A stretch of DNA of 10,054 bases, from NCBI GenBank assembly GCA_002389705.1, contig DGQJ01000204.1:1741-11794 (forward strand), written 5' to 3'. The DNA comes from Bacteroidales bacterium UBA4417. GTDB lineage: Bacteria > Bacteroidota > Bacteroidia > Bacteroidales > UBA4417. A program made the position numbers and the translations under genes. Below are positions 8,099-10,054 of the stretch, piece by piece; within the stretch, counting starts at the first letter, position 1, and each line of letters begins with the position of its first letter. The notes under the pieces were generated by a model. That model worked only from the letters and a program-made list of their open reading frames with translations, was not told the origin of the DNA and did no database searches.

Positions 8099-9271
8099 AT
8101 GACATTAAGTAAAAAAACAATTTTAACACCTTTACTGCTGGTGGCAGTAATACTAACAAGTAACGCACAAACTACTCCGCCTGATAACTATATCTTTCAG
8201 TTTAATCCCATTACTACAGCAGTTCCTTTCCTGATGATAGCTCCTGATGCCCGCGGAGGCGCAATGGGTGATGCGGGCGTTGCTTCCGAACCGGATGCTT
8301 TTTCGATGCATTATAACCCTGCCAAATATGCGTATATCAAAAAGGATATGGGTATCGGGATTTCGTACAGCCCTTGGCTCAGTTCTATTGTTAATGATAT
8401 TAACCTATCGTACCTGAGTGGTTTTAAGCGTTTGGATAAGGAACAGGTTATTGCTATGTCTTTACGCTATTTTCACCTTGGAGATATTAATTTTACCAGT
8501 GATCAAGGTTGGGATATTGGCACTTATAAACCTAATGAATTTGCTATTGACGGAACCTACTCACGACTTCTCACTTCCAGTCTTTCCATGGCTGTGGCTG
8601 CCCGATATATTCATTCAAACCTTACACAGGGCCAGGATGTTGGCGGACAGGCAACCAAACCAGGTAACTCAGTTGCAGCCGATGTGGCCTTGTTTCAGCG
8701 TTTCCCGGTACAATTCGATAGAATTTCAGGAGATTTCTCCTGGGGTATGAATATTTCAAATATTGGAACCAAGATTTCGTACAGCGATGATAATACACGT
8801 AAAGACTTCATACCTACCAACCTGAAAATTGGCCCGGCACTGAACCTCAACCTCGATGATTACAACCAGATGTCGTTTATGATCGATTTCAATAAACTGC
8901 TGGTACCAACCAATGCAATCACCAGCGGCGATACCATCATCAGCGGGATGGATCCCAATGTTTCGGTACCTGTAGGAATGATTCATTCTTTTTATGATGC
9001 CCCGGGCGGTTTCCAGGAAGAGATCAATGAAATAAGCATCTGTACAGGTATCGAATACTGGTATGCCCAGCAGTTTTCCGTCCGCGGAGGTTTCTTTTAC
9101 GAAAACAAAAACAAAGGCAACCGCAAGTATTTTAACATGGGTGCCGGTTTCCGGTATAATATGATTGGGATTGATTTTTCATACCTTATCCCGTTGGAAA
9201 CCCAAAATCCACTTGAGCATACCCTGCGTTTTTCACTGCTCATTAATTTCGATGCCCCTTCGGCGCGATAA
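8099..9271 (+). CDS. porV: Type IX secretion system outer membrane protein PorV (LptO)
   Basis: This 390-residue protein is the T9SS shuttle of the outer membrane. It is a FadL-like beta-barrel that binds the CTD of cargo leaving the translocon and delivers it to PorU in the attachment complex. The signal peptide spans residues 1-23 (KK at 5-6, hydrophobic core, SNA|Q cleavage). The family signature follows directly: FLMIAPDARGGAMGDAG near 44-60, then a conserved YNPAK at 72-76. The rest alternates short amphipathic strands rich in aromatic residues and glycine. It ends with HTLRFSLLINF and a short polar tail, as expected of a barrel's last strand. The length is normal for PorV. The ATG at 8099 is directly followed by the signal peptide and preceded by an A-rich stretch. 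It lies downstream of porU copy 2 on the same strand, matching the porU-porV pairing known in Porphyromonas and other Bacteroidota. PorQ is a related barrel, but the N-terminal signature and the porU neighbour favour PorV. Confidence 0.94.
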   Translation: MTLSKKTILTPLLLVAVILTSNAQTTPPDNYIFQFNPITTAVPFLMIAPDARGGAMGDAGVASEPDAFSMHYNPAKYAYIKKDMGIGISYSPWLSSIVNDINLSYLSGFKRLDKEQVIAMSLRYFHLGDINFTSDQGWDIGTYKPNEFAIDGTYSRLLTSSLSMAVAARYIHSNLTQGQDVGGQATKPGNSVAADVALFQRFPVQFDRISGDFSWGMNISNIGTKISYSDDNTRKDFIPTNLKIGPALNLNLDDYNQMSFMIDFNKLLVPTNAITSGDTIISGMDPNVSVPVGMIHSFYDAPGGFQEEINEISICTGIEYWYAQQFSVRGGFFYENKNKGNRKYFNMGAGFRYNMIGIDFSYLIPLETQNPLEHTLRFSLLINFDAPSAR

Positions 9272-9289
9272 AACCAGGATTCAGGATAT

Positions 9290-9320
9290 AAAAAAGTTAC
9301 CTCAACCGGGTAACTTTTTT
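9290..9320. terminator. Bidirectional intrinsic terminator between porV and ispF
   Basis: A perfect 12-bp inverted repeat pairs AAAAAAGTTACC (9290-9301) with GGTAACTTTTTT (9309-9320) around a seven-base loop. The six T's of the right arm serve as the U-tract for porV transcripts. The six A's of the left arm become a U-tract when read leftward from ispF. It sits 18 bases past the porV stop and 24 bases past the ispF stop, the expected place for a shared terminator between convergent genes. Confidence 0.85.
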
Positions 9321-9344
9321 GTTTGTATGAGTTTTGTTTTTATG

Positions 9345-9818
9345 TCAGCCTTCGAGTAAAACAACAGCGTAAGCTGATACGCCTTCCTCACGTCCTTCGA
9401 ATCCAAGTTTTTCAGTGGTGGTAGCTTTCACCGATACCTGCCCGGCTTCGATTTGGAGGAGGTTGCTGAGCGTGATCCGCATCTGTTCAATATACGATGC
9501 TATTTTTGGTGCCTGCATCGCGATTGTCAAATCGATATTCATAATCTTGTAACCGGCATTGGTTATTAGCCTGGCTGTTTCTGTAAGCAGGATTTTGCTG
9601 TCAATGCCTTTATATCGAGGATCAGTATCAGGGAAGTGTTTCCCGATGTCGCCAAGCGCTGCTGCTCCCAGCAAAGCATCGCAAATGGCATGAATCAAAA
9701 CATCAGCATCCGAATGCCCCATCAGTCCTTTACTATGTGGAATTTTTATTCCGCCAAGCCAGAGATCGCGATTTTCGGCAAAACGGTGTACGTCGTATCC
9801 AAATCCTATGCGCATCAT
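9345..9818 (-). CDS. ispF: 2-C-methyl-D-erythritol 2,4-cyclodiphosphate synthase IspF
   Basis: IspF is the cytosolic MEP-pathway enzyme that cyclises 4-diphosphocytidyl-2-C-methyl-D-erythritol 2-phosphate to MEcPP with release of CMP; the family forms a metal-dependent homotrimer. The 157-residue length is typical. Counted from the first Met, the zinc ligands are D9 and H11 (in GYDVHRF) and H43. H35-S36 lie in [24 protein letters not shown] covers 50-66, and the CMP-binding end is [16 protein letters not shown] (131-146). All expected catalytic and binding residues are present. Two ATG codons are adjacent (9816-9818 and 9813-9815). Starting at the second would give [10 protein letters not shown], matching the usual family N-terminus and the E. 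coli numbering, so the first Met may be extra. There is no Shine-Dalgarno site, only an A-rich leader. A well-matched promoter lies just upstream, so it is probably transcribed alone. It is a housekeeping gene convergent with porV and has no functional link to T9SS that the sequence shows. Confidence 0.97.
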   Translation of the reverse strand: MMRIGFGYDVHRFAENRDLWLGGIKIPHSKGLMGHSDADVLIHAICDALLGAAALGDIGKHFPDTDPRYKGIDSKILLTETARLITNAGYKIMNIDLTIAMQAPKIASYIEQMRITLSNLLQIEAGQVSVKATTTEKLGFEGREEGVSAYAVVLLEG

Positions 9819-9835
9819 TCTTTTTTATTTTATTG

Positions 9836-9866
9836 CAAGTTTAGCTTTATTTGTTCAAAGTTCAAA
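9836..9866 (-). promoter_or_regulatory. Bacteroidota-type promoter for ispF
   Basis: Read on the minus strand, TTTG (9866-9863) is followed by a spacer of exactly 19 bases and TAAACTTG (9843-9836). This matches the Bacteroidota consensus TTTG-N19-21-TAnnTTTG with a single mismatch. The predicted transcription start, near 9830, leaves a leader of about 12 bases before the ispF ATG. No transcript data are available to me. Confidence 0.55.
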
Positions 9867-9931
9867 AGTTAAAGAAGCCTGCCAATTTGGTGGATTAAAT
9901 TGGTTTATAGTAAACGGATCCGCTGGCAATT

Positions 9932-10054
9932 TCAACCAAAAAACCGATCTTCGAAGTTAATCAGAAAAAGTTTTTTTGTTGCACGCGTAACTGCGGTATA
10001 CAGCCAGCGAAGGTAATCATTGTCAATCATTTCGTCTTTCAGGAATCCTTTTTC
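9932..10054 (-). CDS. C-terminal fragment of an SF1 (UvrD/RecD-like) helicase
   Basis: Reading leftward from the window edge, the frame is open for 40 residues and stops at TGA (9934-9932); the start lies beyond the window. The fragment contains DYLRWLYTAVTRATKKLFLI, which matches motif VI of superfamily 1 helicases (the VALTRAK-type signature of the UvrD_C_2 domain), close to the C-terminus. In RecD/UvrD-type enzymes this motif's Arg contacts ATP. This suggests an ATP-dependent DNA helicase or exonuclease V-like protein, but 40 residues cannot distinguish RecD-like, UvrD-like or AAA-family ATPase members. It is on the same strand as ispF, 113 bp upstream of it, with an ispF promoter between them, so they are probably separate units. 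Confidence 0.7.
   Translation of the reverse strand, partial: EKGFLKDEMIDNDYLRWLYTAVTRATKKLFLINFEDRFFG

Noticed and set aside
9882..9903. Inverted repeat CCAATTT/AAATTGG downstream of the helicase fragment as its terminator
   Set aside because: The stem is seven AT-rich base pairs with an eight-base loop and no T-tract follows on the minus strand.
1..10054. CRISPR arrays, tRNA or rRNA genes, insertion sequences
   Set aside because: No regularly spaced repeats, cloverleaf-like segments, transposase-like ORFs or terminal inverted repeats with target duplications were seen.

Overview
The window looks like chromosomal DNA from a member of the Bacteroidota, probably Bacteroidales or a related class of Bacteroidia. 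The reasons are the two type IX secretion (T9SS) genes, porU and porV, which are confined to that phylum, signal peptides cleaved at A|Q or G|Q, A-rich sequence rather than Shine-Dalgarno sites before starts, and a TTTG-N19-TAnnTTTG type promoter before ispF.

Layout. Positions 1-60 hold the tail of whatever lies upstream, ending in a hairpin plus T-tract that reads as an intrinsic terminator. Positions 158-3937 and 4056-7883 are two consecutive plus-strand genes that each encode a full-length PorU-like C25 (gingipain-family) cysteine peptidase, the sortase of T9SS. After a 215-bp gap, 8099-9271 encodes PorV, the outer-membrane barrel that carries T9SS cargo to PorU. A symmetrical hairpin at 9290-9320 separates porV from the convergent minus-strand gene ispF (9345-9818; MEP isoprenoid pathway). 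The right edge (9932-10054, minus strand) holds the last 40 residues of a superfamily 1 helicase-like protein.

How the genes work together. In T9SS, cargo with a conserved C-terminal domain (CTD) crosses the outer membrane, is held by PorV, and is then cleaved by PorU, which attaches it to a lipopolysaccharide-type anchor. PorU stays at the surface through its own CTD-like end, bound to PorV. The porU-porU-porV order is therefore a cell-surface attachment module with the sortase present twice. Both copies keep the His/Cys dyad, a signal peptide and a CTD-like end, so neither looks like a relic. They are clearly diverged (about half identical by eye in the catalytic part), so the duplication is not recent. 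The tandem sortase pair is the main point of interest; ispF and the helicase fragment are ordinary neighbours.
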